Assembly (NCBI GenBank): GCA_005786915.1
Contig: SYCM01000093.1
Span: 1 to 8,215 of the forward strand
Reading direction: 5' to 3'
Source: Bacteroidota bacterium
GTDB lineage: Bacteria; Bacteroidota; Bacteroidia; Flavobacteriales; Schleiferiaceae
Length of the DNA stretch: 8,215 nucleotides
A model generated the notes under the pieces. That model worked only from the letters and a program-made list of their open reading frames with translations, was not told the origin of the DNA and made no database searches. Every line of letters starts with the position of its first letter. The stretch's first letter is position 1. Shown here piece after piece: positions 1 to 6,814 of the stretch. The translations under genes were made by a program, and so were the position numbers.

Positions 1-911
1 ACGTCGAGCGTCGGCCGAATGCCGGTGCGCTCGATGGTGGTGTATCCCGTTTCGCCGTGGACGTCGCTGAGGTCCAAGGCTGCCTTGTACTCTTCGAGCT
101 GGAACGGGGCCTTATTCAAGTCGGCGCGCTGGGCGTCGCTCAGAACCTGAACCTTGTCGTAAAATCCCGGGATGGTAATGCGGTTGTCCTGATCGTGGAG
201 GGAGGCAATCATCTCCGTCAAAATGTTGATCGGATTGGCTACGGCACCGCCGTAGATGCCCGAGTGCAGGTCGCGGTTGGGCCCAGTCACTTCAACTTCG
301 ACGTAGGAGAGTCCGCGCAGGCCTACCGAAATGGACGGAATACCCGGAGCAATAATGCCGGTATCGGAGATCAAGATGACGTCGCAGGCGAGGCGCTCGC
401 GGTTGCCCTTGACGAACCATTCGAGATTATTTGATCCGACCTCTTCTTCGCCCTCAATCATGAACTTCAGGTTGCAGGGCACGTTGCCTTGGGCCACCAT
501 GGCTTCAAATGCCTTGATGTGCATAAAAAACTGGCCCTTGTCGTCGCAGGCGCCGCGGGCAAAAATGGCGCCGTTGGGGTGGATGGGGGTAGTGCGCACT
601 TCGGGCTCAAAGGGCGGAGTCGTCCACAGATTCAAGGGGTCCGCGGGCTGCACGTCGTAGTGGCCGTACACGAGCACGGTGGGCCGTGACGGGTCGACGA
701 AGTATTCGCCGTACACCACGGGGTAGCCCGGAGTAGCACAGACCTCCACGTTTTGGGCCCCGGCCTGAGTTAAAAAGTTGGCCACCGCGTCGGCGGTAGC
801 GAGGACCGAGTCCTTGTAGACCGGATCGGCCGAAATGCTCGGCAACCGAAGTAAGGTGAAAAGCTCGTCGAGAAAGCGCTGACGGTGCTGGGATACGTAC
901 GAATCAATCAT
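1..911 (-). CDS. M20-family metallodipeptidase, C-terminal part outside window
   Basis: A probable cytosolic di-zinc peptidase that hydrolyses dipeptides or related amides. The first 303 codons are visible from an ATG at 911; the frame stays open to the left edge, so the C-terminal third is missing (dipeptidases of this group are usually about 450-470 residues). Visible M20 hallmarks are YGHYDVQP (residues 82-89; metal ligand His84 and Asp86), ARGACDDKGQ (118-127; bridging Asp123), EGEEEVGS (153-160; general base Glu156 and metal ligand Glu157), ISD (Asp183) and DLHSG (His216, at the start of the lid/dimerisation domain). There is no signal peptide. The start is the first ATG of the frame, lies 4 bases after a -7-like box, and leads straight into a normal M20 N-terminus. 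The gene diverges from the T9SS-sorted protein. The family call is firm; the exact substrate cannot be read from sequence. Confidence 0.93.
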   Translation of the reverse strand, partial: MIDSYVSQHRQRFLDELFTLLRLPSISADPVYKDSVLATADAVANFLTQAGAQNVEVCATPGYPVVYGEYFVDPSRPTVLVYGHYDVQPADPLNLWTTPPFEPEVRTTPIHPNGAIFARGACDDKGQFFMHIKAFEAMVAQGNVPCNLKFMIEGEEEVGSNNLEWFVKGNRERLACDVILISDTGIIAPGIPSISVGLRGLSYVEVEVTGPNRDLHSGIYGGAVANPINILTEMIASLHDQDNRITIPGFYDKVQVLSDAQRADLNKAPFQLEEYKAALDLSDVHGETGYTTIERTGIRPTLD

Positions 912-965
912 GATTCGAAGGTACAATCCCCTTGGCCAACGCGTTGTATCTTTCCCTCCGAAACC
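912..965. promoter_or_regulatory. divergent promoter region between the peptidase and the T9SS-sorted protein gene
   Basis: This 54-base gap must hold the promoters of both divergent genes. On the minus strand TACCTTCG (916-923) matches the Bacteroidota -7 consensus TAnnTTTG at all but one fixed position and lies 4 bases before the peptidase ATG. On the plus strand TATCTTTC (947-954) also matches with one difference and lies 11 bases before the GTG at 966. Neither box has a TTG at the usual 17-23 base spacing (nearest spacings are 12-13), so the -33 elements are weak or absent. No Shine-Dalgarno sequence is seen for either gene. Promoter assignment is inference from motif and position. Confidence 0.4.
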
Positions 966-3194
966 GTGCGAAAACTACTCCTATTTCTGTCGCTCGCCTT
1001 CGGACTTCGCGCTGGGGGCCAGAACATCGTGGTAAACTCGACCTCGCCGCGAAATGACCCCATGTGGCTTGTGCAAAACGTGCTCGTCGGTCCCAACCTT
1101 TTTGTGTACTCGCCGTTGAACGCCTTTGGCCTTCCCGTTTCCCAGCCGCCCTCCGTGCAGCTCGGCAAGTTCACCTGCAGCAACCCCGCGTTTGGCCTCG
1201 ACAGCGGCATCGTAATGGTCACGACCGACGCCATTGACGTGGTGCCCGGTCAGAGCGGAACGTTCACCACCTTCCCAACCCAAACGCCGAGCGCCAACCT
1301 CACTACGGTCCTCAACACCATTGGTTCGTCGGCCTCCAGCCAATACGACCGCGCGACCATTCAGTTTAACTTTTTGGCCAACGGCGACAGCGTCCAGTTT
1401 GACTACATCTTTGGATCCAAAGAATACACGAGCTACACCTGCTCGGGCTTTAATGACGTTTTTGGGTTCTTTTTGATCGGGCCCGGCATCAACGGTGCCC
1501 CCATGTACCACCCCAACGGGAGCTTGCGCATCGATACCGTAAACCTGGCCGTCATTCCGGGGACCACCACCCCCGTGGCGGTAAACACAATCAATCAGGG
1601 CTACCCTTCGGGCGGCAACCCGGCGTCCAACTGCTTGACCGCCAATCCGAACTACGTGGCGCACGCCGTCTACTACAATTCCAACACGGGCGGCTCGAGC
1701 ATCGTCAACCTCGAGGGCTTCACCGACGTATTCCGCGCGAAAGCTGGCGTGGTCTGCGGCATTCCCTACACCATCAAATTGATGATTGCCGACGTAAGCG
1801 ACGGGGCGCTGAATTCGGCGGTATTTCTCGGAGCGCGCTCCTTTAAGTTGCCAGAAATCAACCTGACGCCCACCACCAACGCGGGGGCCTCCTTCACCGA
1901 CACGGTCATGGTGGAGGGCTGCGCACAGAGCTACCTTCTTTTTGAGCGCAAAGGGGCCACGAGCGACACCCTGATCGCCCAATTCAACTATGTGGGCAGC
2001 GCCGTTCCCGCAGACTTCGCGGGCGGACTTCCCGACAGCTTGGTCCTGTATCCGGGCCAAAAAACCGATACCTTGTGGTTCCAGCCCGTAGACGACGGGT
2101 TGACCGAGCCTCTGGAACTCCTGCGCGTGCGCATGATGCCGGTTTCGACGGACTGCGCCGTGTACCCTGCCGACTCCGTGGACATTTGGATTCGCGACCG
2201 GGTTGGGGTGCAGGCAGCCCTCGCCATTGATCAGGGCAACGACACCCTGGCGTGCCCCGGTTCGGTGACGAGATTGCGGGCGACCCTTTCGGGCGGAGAA
2301 GGCAACCGGTGGGGCTTTTGGGAGACCGACACCCTCCAAACGACGCTGCTCACCGTGGCGCCGCCCGTGACCACCACGTTTCGCTACCTGAGTTGGGACG
2401 AGTGCAGCACCGTTCCGCGGGTGGACAGCATCACAATCTACGTGGAGCCCTACGATTCCATCCGCACGGAATCCGACACGCTATACCTGTGCCCCGGAGA
2501 CGCCGTAACCCTAAGTGCGCGGGCCCAGATGGGCAAAGGGCAACTCACGACCAAGTGGATCAACGGCCCGACCGACACCCTATGGACGGTTACTCCGGCC
2601 GCGAGCCAGTGGTACCGGTACCGGGTGACCGACAACTGCTTGATCACTAAAGAGGACTCGGTGTACGCATGGGTCGTTCCGAGCCCCGTGGCGTCGTTCA
2701 CCTACCTCCAAGATCCGGGCAATCCCCTCGACGTCGGCTTCACCAACTTCTCGACCGACACGCTGAACGTGCGCTGGTACTTTGGCGACGGGGACACGTC
2801 GTCTCAGGTGCATCCGCGCCATGTGTACGGCCGGCCGGGCACCTACTGGGTGGGCCTCGCCGTGCGCGATACCTTGGGCTGCAGCGACAGCGCGGCCTAC
2901 CCCGTGGAGCTGAAAATGGACCACTACGTGTACATTCCGTCGGCGTTTACTCCCAATAACGACGCGGTCAACGAGCGCTTCACCGTCGTGGCTACGGGCA
3001 TTGAACGCATGGAGTGGGCGGTGTTCAACCGCTGGGGACTACAGGTGTTTCACAGCAGCCAGGATCCCAACGGATGGAACGGCACCTACGGCGGCGAGCG
3101 CGTTCCCGCCGGCCCCTACAGCTATCGCTTGTTCCTATGGCTGCCCGACGGGCTTGTGGAAGAGCGCCGCGGAATGTTCACGGTGTTCCGCTAA
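966..3194 (+). CDS. secreted choice-of-anchor L / PKD domain protein with T9SS type B sorting domain
   Basis: A probable cell-surface or secreted adhesin-like protein of 742 residues. The GTG at 966 is preferred because it directly begins a signal peptide (Met-Arg-Lys, then a hydrophobic stretch, ending near residue 19); the only other upstream start, GTG at 885, would bury that signal and overlap the divergent peptidase. Domains: choice-of-anchor L, about 30-293 (LDSGIVM near 78-84, YIFGSKEY 147-154, FNDVFGFF 162-169, IADVSDG 274-280); Calx-beta-like, about 300-412 (PVDDGLTEPLEL 374-385); two Ig-like regions, about 413-494 and 495-571; PKD, about 572-648 (WYFGDGDTS 604-612); and a T9SS type B (CHU_C, gliding-motility-associated) domain, 651-742 (YIPSAFTPNND 656-666, FNRWG 687-691). 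The type B domain predicts export through the outer membrane by the type IX system. No enzyme domain is seen; binding to surfaces or polymers is inference. Confidence 0.9.
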   Translation: MRKLLLFLSLAFGLRAGGQNIVVNSTSPRNDPMWLVQNVLVGPNLFVYSPLNAFGLPVSQPPSVQLGKFTCSNPAFGLDSGIVMVTTDAIDVVPGQSGTFTTFPTQTPSANLTTVLNTIGSSASSQYDRATIQFNFLANGDSVQFDYIFGSKEYTSYTCSGFNDVFGFFLIGPGINGAPMYHPNGSLRIDTVNLAVIPGTTTPVAVNTINQGYPSGGNPASNCLTANPNYVAHAVYYNSNTGGSSIVNLEGFTDVFRAKAGVVCGIPYTIKLMIADVSDGALNSAVFLGARSFKLPEINLTPTTNAGASFTDTVMVEGCAQSYLLFERKGATSDTLIAQFNYVGSAVPADFAGGLPDSLVLYPGQKTDTLWFQPVDDGLTEPLELLRVRMMPVSTDCAVYPADSVDIWIRDRVGVQAALAIDQGNDTLACPGSVTRLRATLSGGEGNRWGFWETDTLQTTLLTVAPPVTTTFRYLSWDECSTVPRVDSITIYVEPYDSIRTESDTLYLCPGDAVTLSARAQMGKGQLTTKWINGPTDTLWTVTPAASQWYRYRVTDNCLITKEDSVYAWVVPSPVASFTYLQDPGNPLDVGFTNFSTDTLNVRWYFGDGDTSSQVHPRHVYGRPGTYWVGLAVRDTLGCSDSAAYPVELKMDHYVYIPSAFTPNNDAVNERFTVVATGIERMEWAVFNRWGLQVFHSSQDPNGWNGTYGGERVPAGPYSYRLFLWLPDGLVEERRGMFTVFR

Positions 3195-3199
3195 CGCAG

Positions 3200-3877
3200 C
3201 TACAGGAACGGAATAAGGCCCAAGCTCAGGGCCAAAAGCAATTTGTAAGCCCACTGATTGCGCACACGGATGCGGCGTTGTTCTGTCGTGGATCGCGGAA
3301 TTTGCCGACGTTCCCACTGGCGACGCCACTCCAGCGCAATGAGGGCGAGGGCGAGCGGAAGTCCGCGCACAAAACCCGGCCCCGAGTGGGGGAGCAGGGC
3401 CGCGGTAAGTAAGAGCAGCGGGGCAAAGGCGAGCAGGCTCACAAGGAGCGAACCGCCCACCCCGTAGCCCCAACGCTTGTGGGAGTACAAAAACACGAGG
3501 AAGGCATATAACCCAAACCCCAAGGCAATCGGCCACCGCAACGTCGTCAGCGACACCAAGATGGCCAAACCATAAAAGCTGAAGGCCAGCTTCATTCCGT
3601 ACTTGCGGGCGACCGGGCGCTCGAGGAGGGTCTGCCAGGGTCGTTCGACGAGGTCGCGTTCGAGGTCATAAAAGCTGTTGAACAGCGAGCCGCCGGCCAC
3701 AATAAGGGCGGTGGTCAACACGACTCCGCCCAGCGTCCACCAGGCCAATGGGCCCTCGCCGCGGAGCAGTGTGGCCGCCGCGAGTCCCTGAGCCACTCCT
3801 AAAAACAAAATGTGCGTCCAGCGGACGAGGCTCAAGAAGGCCATGAGGCGAAGGAGTATTTTGGTGCGCCGACGCAT
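3200..3877 (-). CDS. UbiA-like prenyltransferase, short, lacking the second Asp-rich motif
   Basis: An integral membrane protein of 225 residues resembling the UbiA relatives annotated as geranylgeranylglycerol-phosphate geranylgeranyltransferase that sit beside mevalonate kinase and mvaD in Flavobacteriia. Intact members transfer a polyprenyl group to an acceptor using two Mg-binding Asp-rich motifs. Motif I is clear: NSFYDLERD (Asn67, Asp71, Asp75), followed by a conserved-type ERP (78-80). Hydrophobic segments lie near 12-37, 46-66, 97-110, 115-131, 141-162, 173-182 and 210-225; YSHKRW (131-136) also fits the family. The family is usually about 280-300 residues, and the second motif (typically KDxxDxxGD) is missing: after the fifth long hydrophobic segment comes a basic stretch rich in Arg and Gln (184-207) and one last hydrophobic segment. 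Translating the other two minus-strand frames of this part does not recover the motif. It starts 10 bases after the kinase stop and ends 5 bases from the convergent gene. Activity is doubtful. Confidence 0.75.
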   Translation of the reverse strand: MRRRTKILLRLMAFLSLVRWTHILFLGVAQGLAAATLLRGEGPLAWWTLGGVVLTTALIVAGGSLFNSFYDLERDLVERPWQTLLERPVARKYGMKLAFSFYGLAILVSLTTLRWPIALGFGLYAFLVFLYSHKRWGYGVGGSLLVSLLAFAPLLLLTAALLPHSGPGFVRGLPLALALIALEWRRQWERRQIPRSTTEQRRIRVRNQWAYKLLLALSLGLIPFL

Positions 3878-3887
3878 GACGGTTCGC

Positions 3888-4832
3888 TTAGAAGCGAAGT
3901 ACCACGTCCATTCGGTGCGGAGCGAGTTCGGCCTTGGCCTGCTCGAGGTCGGGCGCGAAGCCCAGAATGTAGCCGCCGCCGCCTGAGCCGCAGAGCTTCA
4001 GGTAGTAGGCGTTGGTGTCGATGCCCTTCTGCCACAGGCTGTGGTAGTCGTGCGGAATCATCGGCCCGAAGTTCTCCAAAACGAGTCCGCTAAGCTTTTT
4101 CAGCTCGCGCAGCAACTCGTCGGTTTTTCCGGCCAAGAACGCCGAAACGCAGGCGTCGTTGTACTTTTTGAACTGCTCGGTCATGAGCCGGCGAAAGCCC
4201 TCCTCCTTGAGCTTGTCCATGAAAATCTGAACCATAGGCTGGGTTTCGCCCGGGGCGCCCGAATTCAGCAGGAAAATTCCGCCTTGGCCGTCGTGCGGAA
4301 GGCTGGGCATAGAGACGGTGCCCAAATCCTCGGCGGAACGCACCAGCAGCGGAAGCTGGAGGTAGCAAATAGTGGGGTCCATCCCCGAACTCTTGCCGTG
4401 AAAGTAGCATTCCATTTGGGCCATTTCGGCCTTCAGTCTTTTGAGCTTTGGGGCGTCATTAGCCGCCTCCAAGGGCATTGGGTTTCGGGCGTAGCGGGCA
4501 TACAGCGCCGCCACCATAGCACCAGACGAGCCCACGCCGTAGCCCTGAGGAATGCTCGAGTCAAAGTAGAGTCCGCGCTCTAAGTCTGCACGAAGGGCGC
4601 GCAAGTCCAGGTCGGCGGCCAACGTTCCGAGGGCTTTCAGCTCTTCGAGGTAGGCAGCAAAGCGTTCGAGCGACGCATTGGACTCTCGCTGGTCGAAGTT
4701 GGACTCACCTTCTGGGAGGCGAAGCACGCCAGAAAAACTCGTATAGGGAATCGAAAGCGCCATAGCGTCGCGAATGACGCCGTACTCTCCGAACAGGAGA
4801 ATTTTAGCGAAGTACGTAGGGCTCAGATTCAT
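3888..4832 (-). CDS. mvk: mevalonate kinase (GHMP kinase family)
   Basis: A cytosolic kinase phosphorylating (R)-mevalonate at O5 with ATP, an early step towards isopentenyl diphosphate. It has 314 residues, about the family length. GHMP features: FGEYGV (14-19; motif 1), the ATP-binding loop IPQGYGVGSSGAMVAA (94-109; motif 2), Glu141 in ECYFHGKSSGMDP with the candidate catalytic Asp152, and LCGSGGGGYILGF (280-292; motif 3). The ATG at 4832 is chosen over an upstream start at 4895 because the family N-terminus begins there; the extra 21 residues would read through the end of mvaD and look unlike a GHMP kinase. Its ATG shares one base with the mvaD stop (TAATG), implying translational coupling. 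The protein resembles those annotated as mevalonate kinase next to mvaD in Flavobacteriia. A phosphomevalonate kinase role is the main alternative, since motifs alone do not separate them. Confidence 0.88.
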   Translation of the reverse strand: MNLSPTYFAKILLFGEYGVIRDAMALSIPYTSFSGVLRLPEGESNFDQRESNASLERFAAYLEELKALGTLAADLDLRALRADLERGLYFDSSIPQGYGVGSSGAMVAALYARYARNPMPLEAANDAPKLKRLKAEMAQMECYFHGKSSGMDPTICYLQLPLLVRSAEDLGTVSMPSLPHDGQGGIFLLNSGAPGETQPMVQIFMDKLKEEGFRRLMTEQFKKYNDACVSAFLAGKTDELLRELKKLSGLVLENFGPMIPHDYHSLWQKGIDTNAYYLKLCGSGGGGYILGFAPDLEQAKAELAPHRMDVVLRF

Positions 4833-5842
4833 TACTGCAAAGATACCGGTCCTTGGCCCACGCGGTCCGCAATCGTGCGGCCGTCTTTGCACCAAGGTTT
4901 TACCTGTTCTTTAACAAACGCGAGGGCCGTTTGTTCATGCGAATCTGGGTAGAGGATGTGCACGTTGGCACCCGCGTCTAAGGTGAAGCTGATGGGAACG
5001 CCCGACTCACGGCGGAACGTGCGAATTGCCTCAATGATTTGGAGTGTATGGGGCCGCATTAAGATGTAGCTCGGACGGCTCGACATCATCAAGCCGTGAA
5101 GCGTCAGCGCTTCCAGCTCCACCAGTTCGATGAAGGCGTCGAGGTCGCCTGCCGCCAAAATCGGCTTCAGGGCGGCCAAATGGTCATGGGCCTGGGCAAA
5201 GCGCTGCGTGCGGAACGGGTGCGCCTCCATCAGCTGGTGTCCTGCCGTGCTGCTGACCGCTTTTTGCCCGACGTCCACCAAGGCCACCGTGTCGCGGTAG
5301 GTGCGGAACACTTCGTGGACCTCGCCAGGGTAGCGCAGGCCAAACTCCTGCGACGATCCCGCCACTGAAGGGGTCTCGCCCCAAACGACGAGGCCGCCGT
5401 ACACCGACCGGCACGCGCTGCCCGAACCCAAGCGGGCGAGCACCGACGCCTCCTGGCGCGGATCAGGCAGCTCGTGCCCAAGCCGGACCGCCAAATCGAC
5501 CACGCAGAGTGCCAGCGCACTCATTCCCGAGGCGCTGCTCGCAATGCCCGACGAATGCGGAAACGTATTGTGGGTTTCCACCCGAAGCCCGTAGCGGGTG
5601 ATCCACGGATGGCGTTCGGCGATGCGCTCCACAAACTGCGCCACTTTAGGGACAAAGCTGGGCGTGTCCACCCCGTCTAAGGCCACGCTAATCCCCGGCG
5701 AATCCTGTAGTTCCAAGGAGGTTTCGGTCGCGCAGGCGTCGAGCGTAAAGCTAATCGACGGGTTGCTCGGCAGCTGCACGCCGTACTTGCCCCAGTACTT
5801 TACGAGGGCAATGTTGGAAGGGGCGCGAAAGGAGGACTTCAT
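4832..5842 (-). CDS. mvaD: diphosphomevalonate decarboxylase
   Basis: This enzyme converts mevalonate 5-diphosphate to isopentenyl diphosphate with ATP use and loss of CO2, the last step of the classical mevalonate pathway; it is cytosolic. It has 336 residues, within the family range. Diagnostic features are APSNIALVKYWGK (7-19, with the conserved Lys15), LPSNPSISFTLD (24-35), the GHMP phosphate loop HSSGIASSASGMSALAL (96-112), GSGSACRSVYGG (139-150), MMSSRPSYI (252-260) and FTLDAGANVH (286-295), where Asp289 is the expected catalytic Asp. The ATG at 5842 begins directly with the family N-terminus. It is the first gene of the isoprenoid block and overlaps the kinase start by one base. No clear -7/-33 promoter is seen in the repeat-containing gap upstream, so it may be read through from fabD. 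No key residue is missing. Confidence 0.95.
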   Translation of the reverse strand: MKSSFRAPSNIALVKYWGKYGVQLPSNPSISFTLDACATETSLELQDSPGISVALDGVDTPSFVPKVAQFVERIAERHPWITRYGLRVETHNTFPHSSGIASSASGMSALALCVVDLAVRLGHELPDPRQEASVLARLGSGSACRSVYGGLVVWGETPSVAGSSQEFGLRYPGEVHEVFRTYRDTVALVDVGQKAVSSTAGHQLMEAHPFRTQRFAQAHDHLAALKPILAAGDLDAFIELVELEALTLHGLMMSSRPSYILMRPHTLQIIEAIRTFRRESGVPISFTLDAGANVHILYPDSHEQTALAFVKEQVKPWCKDGRTIADRVGQGPVSLQ

Positions 5843-5852
5843 GGGGTTTGCT

Positions 5853-5900
5853 GCTAGTTGCGAGTTGCTGGCGGACTAGTTGCTTGCTGCTAGCTGCTGG
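5853..5900. repeat. degenerate 7-base tandem repeat in the fabD-mvaD gap
   Basis: Most of the 58-base gap (5843-5900) consists of imperfect units with a 7-base period: GCTAGTT, GCGAGTT, GCTGGCG, GACTAGTT (one extra base), GCTTGCT, GCTAGCT and a partial GCTGG. On the coding strand it reads as CAACTAGC/AGCAAC-type units. Short tandem tracts of this flavour are, from memory, common between genes in Bacteroidota. It contains small palindromes (ACTAGT, GCTAGC) but no strong stem with a T-tract, so it does not look like a standard terminator. Its function, if any, is unknown. Confidence 0.6.
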
Positions 5901-6770
5901 TTATGCGCTTACGGCTTCGACTTCGGGTGCGATTTTCTTTACCATTCCCTGCAGGGCCTTGCCCGGACCGACTTCATAAAAGTGCGTCGCGCCGTCGTGG
6001 ATCATCGCCAGCACGGACTGAGTCCAGCGAACCGATCCCGTGAGTTGGGCTTTCAAGTTGGCGCGAATGGCTTCGGGGTCGCTCACGGGTGCGGCCACCA
6101 CGTTTTGGTAGATGGGGCAGCGCGGAGCCTGGATCGAAACGGCGTCCAAGGCCTCGGCAAGGCGCGCGCGGGCCGGTTCCATAAGCGGGCTGTGAAACGC
6201 CCCGCCAACCGGCAAAATCAACGCCCGCTTGGCCCCGGCCGCGCTGCATGCAGCGCACGCGGCTTCCACCGCGGCGCGCGCGCCACTGATCACTAATTGA
6301 CCGGGTGAATTGTAGTTCGCGGGTACCACCACGCCGGGCGTCTCGGCACAAATTTGTTCGACCTGCTCGTCGGCGAGGCCCAAAATTGCGGCCATCGTCG
6401 ACGGCTCGGCGTCGCAGGCGTCCTGCATCGCCAGGGCGCGCTCGGCCACTAGGCGGAGGCCGTCCTCAAACCTTAGTGCTCCCGCAGCCACGAGGGCAGA
6501 AAACTCTCCGAGCGAGTGGCCGGCGACCATGTCGGGCTGAAAATCGGCCCCAAGCGACGCGGCTTTGGCCACGCTGTGCACAAAAATTGCGGGCTGCGTC
6601 ACCTTCGTTTGGGTGAGGTCCTCCATGCTCCCGTGGAACATCAGATCGGTGAGGCCAAATCCGAGCACGGCATCAGCCTGGGCAAAAAAATCGCCGTGGG
6701 CGGCGAACAGATCCTGGCCCATTCCGGGGGCTTGGGCCCCTTGGCCTGGAAAAACGTAGGCTTTTTTCAT
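5901..6770 (-). CDS. fabD: malonyl-CoA:ACP transacylase
   Basis: This cytosolic enzyme moves the malonyl group from CoA to acyl carrier protein to feed type II fatty acid synthesis. The 289-residue length is slightly below the usual ~310. Conserved features: FPGQGAQ (7-13, Gln10 in the oxyanion region), the nucleophile elbow GHSLGE (84-89) with active Ser86, Arg111 in AERA, which binds the malonyl carboxylate, AFHSPLM (191-197) with catalytic His193, and VGPGKAL (267-273). The start ATG at 6770 gives the standard Met-Lys-Lys-Ala-Tyr-Val-Phe-Pro-Gly-Gln N-terminus. It is preceded by a terminator and a probable promoter, so it likely heads a transcript that may continue into the isoprenoid genes. 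fabD often sits with other fab genes elsewhere; none is nearby here. Nothing suggests a defect. Confidence 0.96.
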   Translation of the reverse strand: MKKAYVFPGQGAQAPGMGQDLFAAHGDFFAQADAVLGFGLTDLMFHGSMEDLTQTKVTQPAIFVHSVAKAASLGADFQPDMVAGHSLGEFSALVAAGALRFEDGLRLVAERALAMQDACDAEPSTMAAILGLADEQVEQICAETPGVVVPANYNSPGQLVISGARAAVEAACAACSAAGAKRALILPVGGAFHSPLMEPARARLAEALDAVSIQAPRCPIYQNVVAAPVSDPEAIRANLKAQLTGSVRWTQSVLAMIHDGATHFYEVGPGKALQGMVKKIAPEVEAVSA

Positions 6771-6778
6771 AAAACAAT

Positions 6779-6807
6779 CAAAGTAAAAGCCCCAGAAGGG
6801 GCATCAA
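6779..6807 (-). promoter_or_regulatory. fabD: probable Bacteroidota-type promoter of fabD
   Basis: On the minus strand TTG (6805-6807) is followed after 18 bases by TTACTTTG (6779-6786), which fits TAnnTTTG except at the second base. The spacing lies within the 17-23 range known for Flavobacterium promoters. The -7 box ends 8 bases before the fabD ATG, so the predicted leader is only a few bases. The -33 box and spacer lie over the terminator hairpin of the upstream gene. This is the only place in the window where both boxes are found at normal spacing. Confidence 0.45.
6780..6802 (-). terminator. intrinsic terminator downstream of the pterin synthase gene
   Basis: On the minus strand a perfect 5-base GC stem, GCCCC / GGGGC, with a 4-base TTCT loop (6789-6802) is followed by TTTTACTTT (6780-6788). 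It starts 12 bases after the stop codon of the pterin gene, the right place to end its transcript and separate it from fabD. The stem is short but wholly G-C; the T-tract is interrupted by AC. Confidence 0.65.
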
Positions 6808-6814
6808 CATGAAC

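Noticed and set aside
885..965. Longer N-terminus of the surface protein from GTG at 885
   Set aside because: It would add 27 residues in front of a clear signal peptide and overlap the divergent peptidase coding region.
981..2339. 452-codon open frame on the minus strand, antisense to the surface-protein gene
   Set aside because: The plus-strand frame has a signal peptide and a full chain of recognisable domains. The antisense product is rich in Gly, Val, Arg and His with no recognisable motif, the usual shadow of GC-rich coding sequence.
3217..3233. Perfect inverted repeat GGCCC-7-GGGCC just beyond the end of the surface-protein gene, considered as a terminator
   Set aside because: On the plus strand it has no T-tract, and on the minus strand it lies inside the UbiA-like coding region with only TTATTCC after it. 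It may slow polymerase, but the evidence is too thin for a terminator call.
3200..3430. A frameshift hiding the second Asp-rich motif of the UbiA-like gene
   Set aside because: Neither of the other two minus-strand frames across this stretch shows a KDxxDxxGD-like sequence or a hydrophobic pattern of missing helices.
4041..4583. 180-codon open frame on the plus strand, antisense to mevalonate kinase
   Set aside because: It is opposite a gene with all GHMP motifs and its product shows no family feature; similar shadows occur at 57-434, 5880-6296 and 7106-7573 on the plus strand.
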